From positions 1-47,914 of the forward strand of contig JAJNDI010000006.1 in assembly GCA_021156325.1 (NCBI GenBank): 47,914 nucleotides of DNA, in the 5' to 3' direction. The stretch comes from Gammaproteobacteria bacterium. Lineage in GTDB: Bacteria; Pseudomonadota; Gammaproteobacteria; JAJFKG01. Made by a program: the position numbers and the translations under genes. Shown here in pieces: positions 10,322 through 18,280 of this stretch; position 1 is the first letter of the stretch, and each line of letters starts with the position of its first letter. Under the pieces are notes generated by a model that was not told the DNA's origin, did not search any database, and saw only the letters and a list, made by a program, of their open reading frames with translations.

Positions 10322-10413
10322 TTGATAAGAACGATCACCGTTATTGCCCCTGATCCCAGCTGGGCTTTGCAATTTCAGCAAGAAAAATGCCATTTACAAA
10401 AAATATTAAAGGA
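10322..10413 (+). pseudogene. Truncated GrpB-family (UPF0157) gene, N-terminal fragment
   Basis: From a TTG at 10322, seven bases after an AGGAGA ribosome-binding site, the frame reads about 31 residues: IRTITVIAPDPSWALQFQQE and then KCHLQKILKD. This matches the start of GrpB-family proteins (V-x-Y-D-P-x-W-x-x-x-F-x-x-E). The similarity stops where a GC-rich block begins, and the frame closes soon after. The conserved family motif HHIGSTAVPGL is found nowhere downstream, so the rest of the gene is lost. The family assignment rests on a short match. Confidence 0.5.
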
Positions 10414-10414
10414 C

Positions 10415-10725
10415 CAGTCGAGTCGCTACGCTCGGGATGCATTTCGTACATCCCTGTCCTAAATGCCCTCGCCTTACGCGGCTACCTAAATTTGCCGCGG
10501 CCGTCCTGCGTCCGGCTCGGGCTCGACTACGCCTTCGCCCCTCCCTCCCACACTGACTCGACGCCCAGTATTGCTTGTTGTTTTTAGCTTCGCCGCCTTC
10601 GAGTTTTCCTCCCTTCGCCACCTCAGCTGCTCACAACAAGCCTCGGCTTCCGCGGACTATGCGCCTTCGAGCTTTGACCTTCCTTGGCGCACAGCGGGTG
10701 TGCGAAAACGCACGACTTGCAGGTC
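10415..10725. repeat. GC-rich, internally repetitive block of unknown type
   Basis: About 310 bp of strikingly GC-rich sequence in an AT-leaning intergenic setting, starting exactly where the grpB-like fragment ends. It holds inverted copies of GTCGAGTC (10417-10424) and GACTCGAC (10555-10562). It also has a hairpin GGGATG/CATCCC at about 10434-10454. A direct repeat CGCCTTCGAG-x-TTT occurs at about 10590 and 10670. Small frames on both strands are low-complexity and I do not accept them as genes. It resembles an inserted non-coding repetitive element; no transposase is present. Confidence 0.5.
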
Positions 10726-11050
10726 TATTTTTATTCAGTGTGTCATTGGTAGTGCTTAATAGAACAAGATAAGCCTTAGTAGAATCCTGTTGTACAATAG
10801 AGAAATTGTGCGGAAAATAGACTATTTCTTACAGAATAGGTTTCGAATTGTTCGCTAGTAATATTTAGTTTTTGGTTTCTCGTGAAACGCTCAATTATCA
10901 TCACAACTTTTGATCAAAAACAAAACATAATTTTGCATTATACTTTAACATTCCCCACCTGGATTTCTTTTTTTAACAGGTAAACCAAAGTGGAATTCTA
11001 AGCGTCCTAACTCACATTTTCTCAGGCTGTTGCGAGAAAATCGTTGCTAT
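10726..11050. other. AT-rich intergenic stretch without a recognised gene
   Basis: No supported coding frame. The only structure I see is an 8-bp inverted repeat ATTTTCTC/GAGAAAAT (11016-11041), ten bases from the stop of the following minus-strand gene. It could end that gene's transcript but lacks a T tract. The stretch separates the GC-rich block from the orphan gene and is probably decayed sequence of the same accessory patch. Confidence 0.5.
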
Positions 11051-11650
11051 CTAACCTTGTGGATCGGCAGTTTTAAATGAAGGGCTATCCTCTTTACTTT
11101 GCATGTTTTCCTCAATTTGTGCATATTTTAGTGGCGGAGGGTTCGCAGAATCAGGTGAGAAAAATCTGCCTGGAGCAGCATACTTCGATGAACAGCTTTC
11201 GCTACTTGCAGCTCTACTAAGAGAAGCTGAGATATTGTCACTTTTTTCCTGCAAATATTGAATGGCTGCTTCGATACCAGAATAAAATTTTTGCGCATCA
11301 TTATCGTAGGTACCTTTTTCTAAGTATTTTATTATCATATTCATTGCTGCACTTGCATTCAGCCCCACTTTTTTAGTACCCAAAGGATAAATCTGTGCAG
11401 CTTTGGATAATTTTTGTTGCATAGTATACAACTTGAGCTGATTTTCTTTTAGTTCAAATGCCTGCATACAAGTAAGAATGCTTAATAATGTTTTAATGCC
11501 ATTAAGCTGCTGATATTGTTGAGCTGAGGATAATGTTTCTGAAATGCCAATCTCGCAAAATTTATGCAATATTTCAACCACGTATTCGTCTTTGACAGTG
11601 GCACTGACAGGGTTTTGCTGAATGTGTTTAAATATCCGTTGTGAAAACAT
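11051..11650 (-). CDS. Orphan hypothetical protein (199 aa), possible secreted effector
   Basis: I recognise no domain. A GAGGG ribosome-binding site lies 7 nt before the ATG. Residues 1-145 look helical and soluble with no signal peptide or transmembrane segment (YVVEILHKFCEIGI, FYSGIEAAIQYLQEKSDN). The rest is low-complexity: Ser-rich (SLSRAASSESCSS), then Pro/Asn, ending IEENMQSKEDSPSFKTADPQG. A polar, Glu-containing tail resembles the C-terminal E-block signal of Dot/Icm type IV effectors, relevant only if the host is in Legionellales. It sits in the degraded patch beside a broken integrase. It is probably a real gene; the function is speculative. Confidence 0.6.
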   Translation of the reverse strand: MFSQRIFKHIQQNPVSATVKDEYVVEILHKFCEIGISETLSSAQQYQQLNGIKTLLSILTCMQAFELKENQLKLYTMQQKLSKAAQIYPLGTKKVGLNASAAMNMIIKYLEKGTYDNDAQKFYSGIEAAIQYLQEKSDNISASLSRAASSESCSSKYAAPGRFFSPDSANPPPLKYAQIEENMQSKEDSPSFKTADPQG

Positions 11651-11708
11651 ATTTAACCCTCTTTGCTAAATCGTGTTTTGTTGGCAATAAAAAAAAAGAA
11701 AAGATCGC

Positions 11709-12891
11709 CTAATGAGAGGTTCTCAAATCGTCCAAATAATCTGCCCATCTCGGCATCATTTGTTTACGTTCAGAAAGAAAGGTAGTGCGATTATAGGCAC
11801 GTCCATTTGGATCACGTACTGCATGGGCAAGTTGATGCTCGATAAAGTCAGGGCGAAACCCTAAAACTTCATCCAGAATTGTCCTTGCCATCGCCCGAAA
11901 ACCGTGTCCACTCATCTTTTCTTTGGGGATACCGAGGCAGCGCATTGCCACCAGAATCGCATTGTACTCATCGACCGCTTATGGCTGCGCTCACCCGGAA
12001 ATACATACTCGCTGTATTGGGTCATAGGATGCAGTTCTTTTAAAATTTCGATGGCCTGCCTTGCCAACGGCACAACGTGCTCGGTTTTAGTCTTTGTCGC
12101 CCGATAACGCCATTCTGCCGTTTCAAAATGAATATCTATCCAACGGGCTTGGCGCAATTCGCCGGGGCGAACAAAAACAAGCGGCGCAAGGCGGAGCGCA
12201 GAACGGACAATCAAACTGCCTTGGTAAGCATCAAGAGTGTGGAGTAATTGAGCAACTTCAGCGGGTTTAGTAACAGCCGAAAAATGCCCACTTCCTACCC
12301 GTGGCAATGCCCCCCGCAGATCAGCAGCTACATCTCGCTCAGCCCGGCTTGTGGCAATCGCATAACGGAAAATCTGGCTGGTATTATTTAACAATCGATG
12401 CGCTGTATCGACTGCGCCTCGCTTTTCAACTTGACGCAAAGTTTTGAGCAATATCGCTGCTGTGATATTGCTAATCGGCATAGAGCCTAACCACGAAGGA
12501 ATATATCCCGTTCAAAGGCACGTTCTCCCCTGTCATAATGCCCTTCTGCCCAGCCTGGCTGCTGTCTGGCAAACCATTCACGGGCAATGATTTCAAAAGT
12601 ATTGCTTGAAAGCGTTTCCTGTTCTGCTTTTCTGGCTTCTCGCGCTGCTTGTGGATCGATCCCTTTAGCCAATAGCTTGACCATTTCGCCATGATGAGCA
12701 CGAGCATCAGCCAAACTGATACGAGGGTATACACCCAAAGACCAGCATTTCTCTTTACCCGCAAAGCGATATTTGAATCGCCACCATTTACCGCATTGGG
12801 GCGAAACTTGCAAATACAAGCCGCCACCATCGAATAGTTTAAGGGTTTTATTAGCCGGTTTGATATTCCGTATTGTGGTATCACTTAATTT
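11709..12891 (-). pseudogene. P4-type tyrosine integrase, frameshifted
   Basis: Three collinear frames together rebuild a prophage P4-like integrase. The first segment (about 12891-12490) has the Arm-binding N-terminus SDTTIRNIKPANKTLKLFDGG, then LYLQVSP and WRFKYRFAGKEK. The second (about 12480-11970) has the core-binding region and FVRPGELRQARW (first catalytic Arg). The third (about 11965-11709) has HGFRAMART, HQLAHAVRDPNGRAYNRT (His-x-x-Arg, His and the nucleophilic Tyr). Frames break near 12483 (one base short) and near 11970. No start codon is found in frame upstream. Catalytic residues survive, but no full-length product is possible. It follows tRNA-Val, the usual target of such integrases. 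Confidence 0.92.
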
Positions 12892-12905
12892 GTATCTCCT
12901 CGAAG

Positions 12906-12934
12906 CAGTGTCCCTATCAACTTGTCAGTGTCCC
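12906..12934. repeat. Two direct CAGTGTCCC repeats, possible integrase arm sites
   Basis: CAGTGTCCC occurs at 12906-12914 and 12926-12934, 20 bp apart, between the integrase remnant and tRNA-Val. Short direct repeats in this place are expected of integrase arm-binding or excisionase sites. This reading is inferred from location only. Confidence 0.3.
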
Positions 12935-13061
12935 CCCAAGTTACCCCCAATACGCGAAGATGCCTGGGTAAATCTGGGGATATGGTGGAATATATAACAC
13001 GTATAACATCATAAATAAACAGGTGTTTCTGGATGCGGCGGGATGCCTTGAAACAGCGCTC

Positions 13062-13136
13062 TGGTAGGCACGAGTGGGATCGAACCACCGACCACCACCA
13101 TGTCAAGGTGGTGCTCTACCACTGAGCTACGTGCCT
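13062..13136 (-). tRNA. tRNA-Val (anticodon GAC)
   Basis: A 75-nt cloverleaf with CCA encoded. The acceptor stem AGGCACG/CGTGCCT is followed by discriminator A. The D arm is GCTCAGTGGTAGAGC. The anticodon stem CCACC/GGTGG holds loop TTGACAT with GAC. The T arm contains GGTTCGATCC. Its 3' end faces the broken P4-type integrase 170 bp away, the standard geometry of an integrated element at attL. I looked for a second copy of the tRNA 3' end through 10.2-13.0 kb and saw none. Confidence 0.95.
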
Positions 13137-13163
13137 AATTCTAGCTGCTGGCAAAACGCGCGC

Positions 13164-13192
13164 ATCTTAGCATTTTCAAGAACGTAGAACAA
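13164..13192 (-). promoter_or_regulatory. Candidate promoter of tRNA-Val
   Basis: On the minus strand TTGTTC, a 17-bp spacer and TAAGAT lie 27 bp before the mature tRNA. The -10 is followed by a GCGCGCG stretch, a GC-rich discriminator of the kind seen at stringently controlled stable-RNA promoters. Confidence 0.55.
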
Positions 13193-13204
13193 GGAAACGC
13201 TTGT

Positions 13205-14281
13205 TCAAAGCTTGCCAGCAACCACTTCGCTTATCGCTTTTTCAATCGTTTCTAACTGCGGTACGCTTGCTTGTTCGAGCGTATGCGCCAATCCGATGCC
13301 TGGGATAAATTCACCTGCCAATAAACGCGGTTTAGCGAGCAAATCATAAAATAACTCATCTACTGTGCGGCGAATTAAATGCTCGCCAAAATTAGTGACT
13401 TCCGTATCTTCATTCACATACAACACTGCATGGGTCTTTAAGATAGAAGTAGCAATCAATTCCCAATCATAAGGCCACAGTGTCCGCAAATCGATAACTT
13501 CTGCCTCAATGCCCTGCTCTGCCAAACGATGGGCCGCTTTAACACACAACGGCAGTGTACGGCCATAACTCACGACCGTGATATCAGCCCCTTCCCGCAC
13601 AATACGGCCCTGGCCAATAGGTACGGTATAATCTGTTAATCCTGTGGGCCAATTAGGTTCCCACTGCGCTGCCAGTCGTGGATCAACGGGTTTGTCGATC
13701 ATTTCGCGCAATTGCTTTGACCCTTCTTGATCAAGTGACGGCTCACCTGGGATCGCTTCATCTCCTTTGCCATAAATCAATGCCTTTGGTAATAAATACA
13801 TCGTAGGGTTTTGATCTTGCAAACAGGCTAACATCAAACCATAGGCTTCTTTCGGGTTTGAAGGCATCACAATCTTCCAACCCGGAATATGGGTCATCAT
13901 CGCATCAAAAGAATGTGAATGGTAAATCGAGCCGCGAATACCGCTGCCAACCGGTGTCATCACCGTCATGGGCAAACACCAACCCCCATTGGATGACCAG
14001 CAAGTATTACCCGCTAATTTTAATAAATCGATAGTATTAAAGATGTAATCACAAAATTGGATCTCGGCTACACAACGTTTGCCTGCCATGGCAAGCCCTA
14101 TGGCAGCGCCGATGATCCCCCGCTCATCTAACGGCGTATTCCACGCCGTTTTTAAGCCTTGTGTGGCAGTAAACACCCCCCCCAAAGGCGCTCCCACATC
14201 CTGTCCAAAAACATGTGACAAGCCAAGGTGCGTTTCAGCATAATGAAGTGCCATTCTCACTGCTTGAGCATACGTTGCCAT
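13205..14281 (-). CDS. 2-oxoacid dehydrogenase E1 component, beta subunit
   Basis: Beta chain of the heterotetrameric thiamine-diphosphate E1 of a pyruvate or branched-chain 2-oxoacid dehydrogenase. About 358 residues. Signatures are FGQDVGAPLGGVF, the conserved RGIIGAAIGLAMAGKRCVAEIQFCDYI, VMTPVGSGIRGSIYHSHS and the C-terminal transketolase domain (ITVVSYGRTLPLCVKAAHRL, EVIDLRTLWPYD). I place the start at the ATG overlapping the alpha-subunit stop (TAATG) rather than the ATG 27 nt upstream. The GGGGAGGG sequence just before it serves as ribosome-binding site. No E2 or E3 gene is adjacent, so the acyl acceptor must be encoded elsewhere. Substrate is undetermined. Confidence 0.88.
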   Translation of the reverse strand: MATYAQAVRMALHYAETHLGLSHVFGQDVGAPLGGVFTATQGLKTAWNTPLDERGIIGAAIGLAMAGKRCVAEIQFCDYIFNTIDLLKLAGNTCWSSNGGWCLPMTVMTPVGSGIRGSIYHSHSFDAMMTHIPGWKIVMPSNPKEAYGLMLACLQDQNPTMYLLPKALIYGKGDEAIPGEPSLDQEGSKQLREMIDKPVDPRLAAQWEPNWPTGLTDYTVPIGQGRIVREGADITVVSYGRTLPLCVKAAHRLAEQGIEAEVIDLRTLWPYDWELIATSILKTHAVLYVNEDTEVTNFGEHLIRRTVDELFYDLLAKPRLLAGEFIPGIGLAHTLEQASVPQLETIEKAISEVVAGKL

Positions 14282-15270
14282 TACATTACCCTCCCCTTTT
14301 GCTGCCAATAAGTATAATCAAAAATGCTAGCGGGATCGGGCATACGTTCCGTTAAGACTTGCGAAATCAGCGCATGAATAGCTTGAGTATGTTTTTCTTC
14401 AATCTCTTTGATGCTGGTAACATCCAATACATTTTGTTGAATCAAGCACTCTCGAAAACGAGCGATAGGATCTTCTTCTGCTTGAAAATTTGCACCGCTC
14501 GCTGAACTGTGTCCATATAAGCGCGAGACATTGGCTTCTAACAAAAAAGGTTTTCGCTCTGTTCTTACATAGTGCATTGCTTCTGCAATAGCCGCATAGG
14601 ATTCCATCACATCGTTACCGTCAATTACATTGGTTTTCATCCCAAAAGCTTTTGCTCTGTCTGCAATATGCCGTTCAGCATGTTGTGTTGCATAGGATGT
14701 CGAAATACCCCCTTGATTATTGGTGACGATAATTAAAATCGGTAATTCTTGACCGGGGCGCGTTGACCAAACAAGGCAAGAAGCAAAATCCCCTTCAGCA
14801 GTGCCGGCATCGCCGCCGGTGACGATGGTGATAGCATCAGTTTTGTGATCCCGTTGCGCAATGCCCGTTCCAATTGCCGTCACATATTGCACTTCAATAG
14901 GAGAAGTAATCGGCGTTAGATTCCATTCGGGTTTCGATAAATGTCCGCAGAAATTGCGTCCTCCGCTGTGCGTATCAGTGGCAGTATTTCGCATTTGACG
15001 AATGGGATCGACAGGATCCATCCCCATCGCTAATAACACGGCATTTGATCGGTAATGCAAATGCAGAAAATCATAATCAAGCCCTTGGCCTTTTTTGATA
15101 AGCTTTCCCAAAGGCACATTAAAAGCTTCTTCGCCAGGGCCGCCTATCCAGAAAAAACCATGACCTTGTTTGAACATTTTGATGAGTTGTTCTTCCAGTA
15201 TGCGGCTTTGTACCATGAGATCATAAATAGCTAGTAAATCACTGGAGGCAAGAGGTGTTGCAGCATTCAT
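14281..15270 (-). CDS. 2-oxoacid dehydrogenase E1 component, alpha subunit
   Basis: Alpha chain carrying most of the thiamine-diphosphate site; it decarboxylates a 2-oxoacid and reductively acylates lipoyl-E2. 329 residues, slightly short. Features are QSRILEEQLIKMFKQGHG, the conserved LHLHYRSNAVLLAMGMDP, and the ThDP motif TGGDAGTAEGDF with NNQGGIS about 25 residues later. The motif reads GDA where GDG or GEG is usual. HSSASGANFQAEEDP corresponds to the phosphorylation-loop region. Coupled to the beta gene by a TAATG overlap. Closest in style to branched-chain (BCKDH-like) E1 alpha proteins, but pyruvate cannot be excluded. Confidence 0.86.
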   Translation of the reverse strand: MNAATPLASSDLLAIYDLMVQSRILEEQLIKMFKQGHGFFWIGGPGEEAFNVPLGKLIKKGQGLDYDFLHLHYRSNAVLLAMGMDPVDPIRQMRNTATDTHSGGRNFCGHLSKPEWNLTPITSPIEVQYVTAIGTGIAQRDHKTDAITIVTGGDAGTAEGDFASCLVWSTRPGQELPILIIVTNNQGGISTSYATQHAERHIADRAKAFGMKTNVIDGNDVMESYAAIAEAMHYVRTERKPFLLEANVSRLYGHSSASGANFQAEEDPIARFRECLIQQNVLDVTSIKEIEEKHTQAIHALISQVLTERMPDPASIFDYTYWQQKGRVM

Positions 15271-15396
15271 AAGAGTTAAATATTCTCTGGTTTTCAGGGG
15301 CTTTTTTGCAAGCGTTATTATGGCAATATCAAGAATAAAAATCCACAGAGCCGCATGGAAACCTGTTCAATTATTAAACTGCGTAGAGGTTCTCCG

Positions 15397-17415
15397 CTAT
15401 TTTGACACGAGCCCTAAAAAAGCTTTTTCAATCTCATGGATCTTGTCACGCAAAGCGGCTGCTTGTTCAAACTCAAGATTCTCTGCATGCTGATACATGG
15501 TTTGTTCCAGTTTATTAATCGCTTGCGTCAACTCTGTTTTAGACAAATGTTCATATTCACGTAATTGCTCTGCGCGCTTAGCATAATAATGGACACTGTC
15601 ACTCTCGGTATTGCGAGAGCCTTCTAAAATATCATGGACTGCTTTTTGAATGCCTTTGGGGGTAATACCGTGCTTCTGGTTATAAGCTTCCTGTTTTTTG
15701 CGGCGGCGATTCGTTTCTTCAATTGCCCGCTGCATGGAACCCGTGATCCGATCAGCATATAAAATCGCTTTGCCATGAATATGACGCGCTGCCCTGCCGA
15801 TAGTTTGAATGAGAGATCGATCTGATCTCAAAAACCCTTCTTTATCGGCATCTAATATGGCTACAAGAGAGACTTCAGGCATATCCAGACCTTCCCGCAA
15901 TAAGTTAATACCAACCAAGACATCAAAAATACCGGCGCGCAAATCACGAATAATCTCAACACGCTCTACGGTATCTACATCGGAATGTAAATAACGCACT
16001 TTAACACCAAGTTCAGCTAAAAACTCGGTTAAATCCTCTGCCATGCGTTTGGTCAGCGTCGTCACCAATACACGTTCTTGTTTTTCAATGCGGCTGTTAA
16101 TTTCTGATAATAAGTCATCCACTTGCGTATTGGCCGGTTTTATTTCGATTTCAGGATCAACCAAACCCGTCGGTCTTACCATTTGTTCTATAATATCGTG
16201 CGCACTTTTTTCTAATTCATAGTTTCCGGGTGTTGCAGAGACATAAATGGTTTGGGGACTCAATGCTTCAAATTCATCAAAGCGTAAAGGACGATTATCC
16301 AATGCTGATGGCAGGCGAAAGCCATATTCTACTAACGTTTCCTTACGTGCCCTGTCGCCGCGATACATGCCGCCTAATTGCGGCACGGTGACATGCGATT
16401 CATCGATAACCAGCAAAGCATTGTTAGGTAGATAATCAAATAAAGTCGGCGGGGGTTCACCGGCATTACGACCGGATAAATAACGGGAATAGTTTTCTAT
16501 GCCTGAACAATACCCTAATTCTGCCATCATCTCGATATCATATTGAACTCGCTGCTCCAAACGCTGCGCTTCCACCAATTTGTTTAATTCATACAATTGA
16601 GTAAGGCGCTCCTTTAATTCGATTTTAGCTAAATCGATGGTATCTAAAATAGTTTGACGCGGCGTTACATAATGGGATTTTGGATAAATGGTGACCCGCG
16701 GAACAGCACGTCCTTGCCGCAAGGTTAAAGGATCAAAATAGGTGATTTTATCAATTTCATCGCCAAATAATTGAAGACGAATAGCTTCATTATCAGATTC
16801 TGCCGGAAAAATATCGATAACATCACCCTTGACGCGATAAGTAGCTCGATGAAAATCAGTATCATTACGGGTATATTGCAATTGTGCCAAGCGACGTAAG
16901 AGTTCACGCTGATCGATTTCATCACCGCGGCGCAAATGTAATACCATTTTTAAATAAGTCTTTGGATCGCCCAACCCATAAATGGCAGAAACGGTGGCTA
17001 CAATAATGGCATCTTCACGCTCCAATAATGCTTTCGTTGCGGATAAACGCATTTGTTCTATATGTTCATTAATAGAAGCATCTTTTTCAATAAAAGTATC
17101 GGATGCAGGCACATACGCTTCCGGTTGATAATAATCATAATAGGAAACAAAATATTCCACGGCATTTTTAGGAAAAAAATCCTTCATTTCGCCATAGAGT
17201 TGAGCTGCTAAAGTTTTATTAGGTGCGAGAATCATCGTAGGACGGCCATGTTTTTCAATCACATTAGCTATCGTAAATGTTTTGCCAGAACCCGTAACGC
17301 CTAATAAGACTTGATGCGCCAACCCATTTTGTACACCTGTTAACAATCGTTTGATTGCCTCTGGCTGATCACCTGCGGGTTTAAAAGTAGCGTGTAGATG
17401 AAAAGATTTGCTCAT
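15397..17415 (-). CDS. uvrB: Excinuclease ABC subunit B
   Basis: UvrB is the damage-verification helicase of nucleotide excision repair; it is loaded by UvrA and recruits UvrC. The 672 residues are full length. Seen in order: Walker [15 protein letters not shown], the beta-hairpin region [25 protein letters not shown]-box-like [11 protein letters not shown], helicase motifs [32 protein letters not shown] and QTIGRAARH, and the C-terminal UVR motif ([24 protein letters not shown]) that contacts UvrC. I see no LexA-type CTG-N10-CAG operator in the 97 bp upstream, so SOS control is not supported here. Confidence 0.98.
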   Translation of the reverse strand: MSKSFHLHATFKPAGDQPEAIKRLLTGVQNGLAHQVLLGVTGSGKTFTIANVIEKHGRPTMILAPNKTLAAQLYGEMKDFFPKNAVEYFVSYYDYYQPEAYVPASDTFIEKDASINEHIEQMRLSATKALLEREDAIIVATVSAIYGLGDPKTYLKMVLHLRRGDEIDQRELLRRLAQLQYTRNDTDFHRATYRVKGDVIDIFPAESDNEAIRLQLFGDEIDKITYFDPLTLRQGRAVPRVTIYPKSHYVTPRQTILDTIDLAKIELKERLTQLYELNKLVEAQRLEQRVQYDIEMMAELGYCSGIENYSRYLSGRNAGEPPPTLFDYLPNNALLVIDESHVTVPQLGGMYRGDRARKETLVEYGFRLPSALDNRPLRFDEFEALSPQTIYVSATPGNYELEKSAHDIIEQMVRPTGLVDPEIEIKPANTQVDDLLSEINSRIEKQERVLVTTLTKRMAEDLTEFLAELGVKVRYLHSDVDTVERVEIIRDLRAGIFDVLVGINLLREGLDMPEVSLVAILDADKEGFLRSDRSLIQTIGRAARHIHGKAILYADRITGSMQRAIEETNRRRKKQEAYNQKHGITPKGIQKAVHDILEGSRNTESDSVHYYAKRAEQLREYEHLSKTELTQAINKLEQTMYQHAENLEFEQAAALRDKIHEIEKAFLGLVSK

Positions 17416-17472
17416 AAGCTAGGCCTGCCTGTTTGGCACTAGCATAACAAATTTAAGTGAAAAATCCCACTA

Positions 17473-17502
17473 AAAAAGGCATTGACTTAAATCAATGCCT
17501 TA
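17473..17502 (-). terminator. Rho-independent terminator of the SlyB-like lipoprotein gene
   Basis: On the minus strand a perfect 10-bp stem AAGGCATTGA/TCAATGCCTT with a 6-nt loop runs directly into a T tract, 10 bp after the lipoprotein stop. It separates that gene from uvrB. Confidence 0.85.
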
Positions 17503-17512
17503 TGATCGCCTA

Positions 17513-18049
17513 TTACTTTTTCGCAGCCGCCGTTGACGGTGTTGTGGATGTAGACGGCGTTGTTTGCGGCATCGGATAGTCATCATCTGCAATCACGCGG
17601 GTTTTATTTTTATCCGTTAATATCAATACATGCTGCCCTTTAAACAATACAGGTTCTTTACCTTGAACCACGGCAATAGTCTTCTTATTAGTTGTTTGAA
17701 TGATATATTGTAATCCATCGCGGGAAGTCATAGCTTGACCGGCATAATGGCCCGCAACACCGCCAATTACAGCGCCGCCCAAAGCCCCTAACATACTGGT
17801 ACGGGTATCACCGCCAATATAAGAACCGCCAATACCACCGGCTGCTGCGCCTACAGGCCCGCCCACTTTAGACCCTTCCAATTTAACGGCGCGAATATCG
17901 GTGATAATGCCATGTTGTACAATAGCTGCCATACCAGCATCGTTTGCATTGTAGGTATCAGGATTGGTGGAGGACATACAACCTGTTAATAACAGGAAAG
18001 AAGCAGCGCCTATCAGAGCAGCAATATTACGCATAACCGATTTTTGCAT
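17513..18049 (-). CDS. SlyB/Pcp-like outer-membrane lipoprotein with glycine-zipper domain
   Basis: 178 residues. The signal peptide ends in a lipobox, LLLTGC, so the mature N-terminus is a lipidated Cys at about residue 24. The centre (residues ~65-110) is a Gly-rich glycine-zipper 2TM segment (GAAAGGIGGSYIGGDTRTSM, LGALGGAVIGGVAGHYAGQA), typical of SlyB/Pcp. Then comes a small C-terminal domain (YIIQTTNKKTIAVVQGKEP) and a Thr/Ser/Pro-rich tail. The family contributes to envelope integrity. MRNIAAL at residue 6 is an alternative start. The gene has its own terminator and is divergent from aspC. Confidence 0.88.
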   Translation of the reverse strand: MQKSVMRNIAALIGAASFLLLTGCMSSTNPDTYNANDAGMAAIVQHGIITDIRAVKLEGSKVGGPVGAAAGGIGGSYIGGDTRTSMLGALGGAVIGGVAGHYAGQAMTSRDGLQYIIQTTNKKTIAVVQGKEPVLFKGQHVLILTDKNKTRVIADDDYPMPQTTPSTSTTPSTAAAKK

Positions 18050-18194
18050 TTTAAAACCTCTTTATTAAAAAACCTCAGCCAGCAATTTCCACCAGGAATG
18101 CTATGAAGAATTATAGCCGATCTGGCCAAAAAAGGCATCGTTCTTAGTATAATGAATTTGTAATATGAAAGCTTGTCAAAAAGCTCTTTTTCAT

Positions 18195-18223
18195 CTGGCA
18201 GTTTCTCCTGAATATGTTAAAAT
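18195..18223 (+). promoter_or_regulatory. Candidate promoter of the aspartate aminotransferase gene
   Basis: CTGGCA, a 17-bp spacer and an extended -10 (TG-T-TAAAAT) lie 57 bp before the ATG. The -10 is followed by a run of Cs. A second TATAAT at 18148-18153 has no good -35 partner. Confidence 0.5.
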
Positions 18224-18280
18224 GCCCCCACGTTATTTTTTAGAATCAAGTGCTTACCCCTCTTTGCCCTGGAGATTATT

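Noticed and set aside
10387..10772. Several 60-70-codon frames on both strands in the GC-rich block
   Set aside because: Low-complexity Arg/Ala/Ser-rich translations caused by GC content; no consistent start signal.
10207..13061. Right-hand attachment repeat of the tRNA-Val element
   Set aside because: No second copy of the tRNA 3' end seen by eye in this stretch; it may lie outside or be lost.
12885..13106. Frame overlapping tRNA-Val
   Set aside because: It reads through the tRNA antisense-free strand and the integrase upstream region; no ribosome-binding site or family.
18148..18153. TATAAT as the aspC promoter
   Set aside because: No acceptable -35 at 16-18 bp; the CTGGCA-17-TAAAAT pair nearer the gene is better.
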